Below, in pieces: positions 62,589 through 64,000 of a stretch of 64,000 bases of DNA. This stretch comes from Anaerofustis stercorihominis DSM 17244. Lineage in GTDB: Bacteria; Bacillota; Clostridia; Eubacteriales; Anaerofustaceae. Positions within the stretch are counted from its first letter, which is position 1, and the number at the start of each line of letters is the position of its first letter. The notes below the pieces were generated by a model. That model saw only the letters and a list, made by a program, of their open reading frames with translations. It was not told the DNA's origin and did no database searches. The DNA lies in the NCBI RefSeq assembly GCF_000154825.1, contig NZ_DS560019.1:1-64000 (forward strand), written 5' to 3'. A program made the position numbers and the translations under genes.

Positions 62589-63959
62589 CTACTTTATTTC
62601 ATCCAATATCTCGTCTATATATCTCTTAACTATTTCTTCTTTGGGAGAAGCCGTCATATTCTTTTTATTCATTCCCGTTGTAACATGAAGCACTTCGTAT
62701 ATATCATCTTCGAAAAGTCCGCTTTGCTCTTTAAATTCACTTAAAGTTAAATCCTGCAGGAATTTATCCTCATTCACGCATTTGCCAACAAGGTTACCGA
62801 CTATAAAATGAGCATCTCTGAAGGGACATCCTTTTTTAACGAGGTATTCCGCAACGTCCGTAGCATTCATAAAACTATTTACACAGGCTTCTTTTAAAAC
62901 ATCTTCGTTTACAGTAATAGTCGATATCATTCCCGTAAATATACTTATACATTGTTTTACGGTATTTACACTGTCGAATGTAGCTTCCTTATCTTCCTGC
63001 ATATCTTTATTGTAAGCAAGAGGTATACCTTTCATAACGGTAAGCATTGCCATCAAATTTCCGTAAACCCTACCGGTCTTACCCCTGATAAGTTCCGCAA
63101 CATCGGGATTTTTCTTTTGAGGCATCATAGACGAACCAGTGGAATATTTATCGGAAACCACAATGAATTTGAATTCATCACTTGCCCAGTAAATGATTTC
63201 TTCGCTGAAACGAGATAAATGCATCATTATTATGGCTAAATCATTTAAAAGCTCTATTACATAATCTCTATCTGAAACCGTATCGAGAGAATTTAGAGTT
63301 ATATTATCAAAATCAAGAAGCTCGGCTACATAGTCCCTGTCTATATCAAATGTAGAGCAGGCAAGGGCTCCCGCACCGAGAGGCATAACGTTTGTTCTTT
63401 TATATGTATCTTTAAGTCTATCTACATCTCTTCTAAACATCTCAGAGTAAGCACATAAATGATGTGCAAAAGTGACCGTCTGTGCTCTTTGCATATGAGT
63501 ATATCCGGGCATTATGGTTTTCGTATTATCCTTCGCAATTTCAAGTAGTGTGTATAAAAGATTTTTAATAAGTGAGATGACTTCTTTGATTTCCGCTTTA
63601 ACATACATCTTCATATCCAGCGCGACCTGATCGTTCCTGCTTCTGCATGTATGTATCCTCTTTGCACTGTCCCCTATCCTGTCGGTCAATATACTTTCGA
63701 CTGCCATATGGATATCTTCATATTCTTCATCAAAAGTTACTTTTCCCTCATCAATATCTTTCATCAAATCATTTAATGATTTAACAAGTTTTTCTTCATC
63801 ATCCTTGGAAATGATATTTTGCTTAGAAAGCATTTTTACATGTGCTATACTCCCTAAAATATCATATTTATATAAAACCTTATCAAAGTGAAGAGAATTA
63901 TTAAAAATATCCACTTCCTTTGCATTTTGTTCGGAAAATCTTCCTGCCCACATCTTCAT
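62589..63959 (-). CDS. argH: Argininosuccinate lyase
   Basis: 456 residues, fumarase/aspartase superfamily. MWAGRFSEQN start, HTCRSRNDQVALD near 107, MPGYTHMQRAQTVTFAHH near 157, and the signature GSSMMPQKKNPDVAEL near 278 with the mobile-loop catalytic Ser. It splits argininosuccinate to arginine and fumarate. AGGAG nine bases before the ATG. argG is not in the window; 63,960-64,000 shows nothing further. Confidence 0.97.
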   Translation of the reverse strand: MKMWAGRFSEQNAKEVDIFNNSLHFDKVLYKYDILGSIAHVKMLSKQNIISKDDEEKLVKSLNDLMKDIDEGKVTFDEEYEDIHMAVESILTDRIGDSAKRIHTCRSRNDQVALDMKMYVKAEIKEVISLIKNLLYTLLEIAKDNTKTIMPGYTHMQRAQTVTFAHHLCAYSEMFRRDVDRLKDTYKRTNVMPLGAGALACSTFDIDRDYVAELLDFDNITLNSLDTVSDRDYVIELLNDLAIIMMHLSRFSEEIIYWASDEFKFIVVSDKYSTGSSMMPQKKNPDVAELIRGKTGRVYGNLMAMLTVMKGIPLAYNKDMQEDKEATFDSVNTVKQCISIFTGMISTITVNEDVLKEACVNSFMNATDVAEYLVKKGCPFRDAHFIVGNLVGKCVNEDKFLQDLTLSEFKEQSGLFEDDIYEVLHVTTGMNKKNMTASPKEEIVKRYIDEILDEIK

Positions 63960-64000
63960 AATAAATTACTCCTATATCTTAAACATTTATTCTACGTCTT

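Overview
The window is AT-rich, Gram-positive-type DNA with strong AGGAGG-like ribosome binding sites, TTGACA/TATAAT promoters, rho-independent terminators after most operons and several CodY-like boxes. This fits a low-G+C anaerobic Firmicute of the Clostridia. An Eubacteriaceae-type gut anaerobe such as Anaerofustis is a guess I cannot test; I cannot name the species.

Layout. 0.1-4.2 kb: a DUF2589 protein, fructose-bisphosphate aldolase, a small alarmone synthetase, a YtqA-type radical SAM protein and a P-loop protein. 4.4-9.7 kb: a TrpXYZ-type ABC uptake system with two tandem substrate-binding lipoproteins, split by an ArsR regulator plus nitroreductase-like pair. 9.8-11.4 kb: cardiolipin synthase. 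11.5-16.4 kb: ilvBNCD. 16.7-21.4 kb: livKHMGF branched-chain amino acid uptake, with a perfect CodY-type box upstream. 21.6-27.6 kb: folC, then a MarR regulator with a heterodimeric ABC exporter. 41.8-50.7 kb: C_GCAxxG_C_C redox proteins, a LysR/YeiH pair, the pncB-ddl-argS operon and a class B PBP. 50.7-58.4 kb: a sigma-like helix-turn-helix protein, a degenerate glycyl-radical-activase-like protein, a LysM protein, a NuoE/NuoF/HydA-like operon, endonuclease IV and 5-formyl-THF cyclo-ligase. 58.4-62.4 kb: two decayed surface-protein genes. 62.6-64 kb: argH.

Accessory island, 27,646-40,465. It interrupts the host between the exporter's terminator and a leucine-rich-repeat surface protein. At the left is a decayed large serine recombinase. 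The rest is visibly G+C-richer and carries a class B sortase, a ~2,025-residue LPXTG-like surface protein, a small serine recombinase, a MobA/MobL relaxase with an IncQ-type nick sequence upstream, a DUF3847 protein, a ParR-like protein and the 3' half of a parM gene. That parM half is fused in frame to the truncated host LRR gene.

Most exciting system: between the giant surface-protein gene and the small serine recombinase lie two 26-bp near-palindromic sites. They are in inverted orientation with matching GT cores and enclose about 120 bp holding a TTGAAT-17-TATGAT promoter. The promoter currently points away from the surface-protein gene. This looks like a recombinase-driven invertible promoter, read here in the OFF state, that phase-varies a sortase-anchored adhesin on a mobilizable element.

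Other points of note: the hydrogenase-like subunit has lost an H-cluster ligand and the H-cluster lysine, and the activase-like protein lacks two of the three radical-SAM cysteines. Several apparent frameshifts (livM start, second binding lipoprotein end, surface proteins) may be real lesions or homopolymer sequencing errors.
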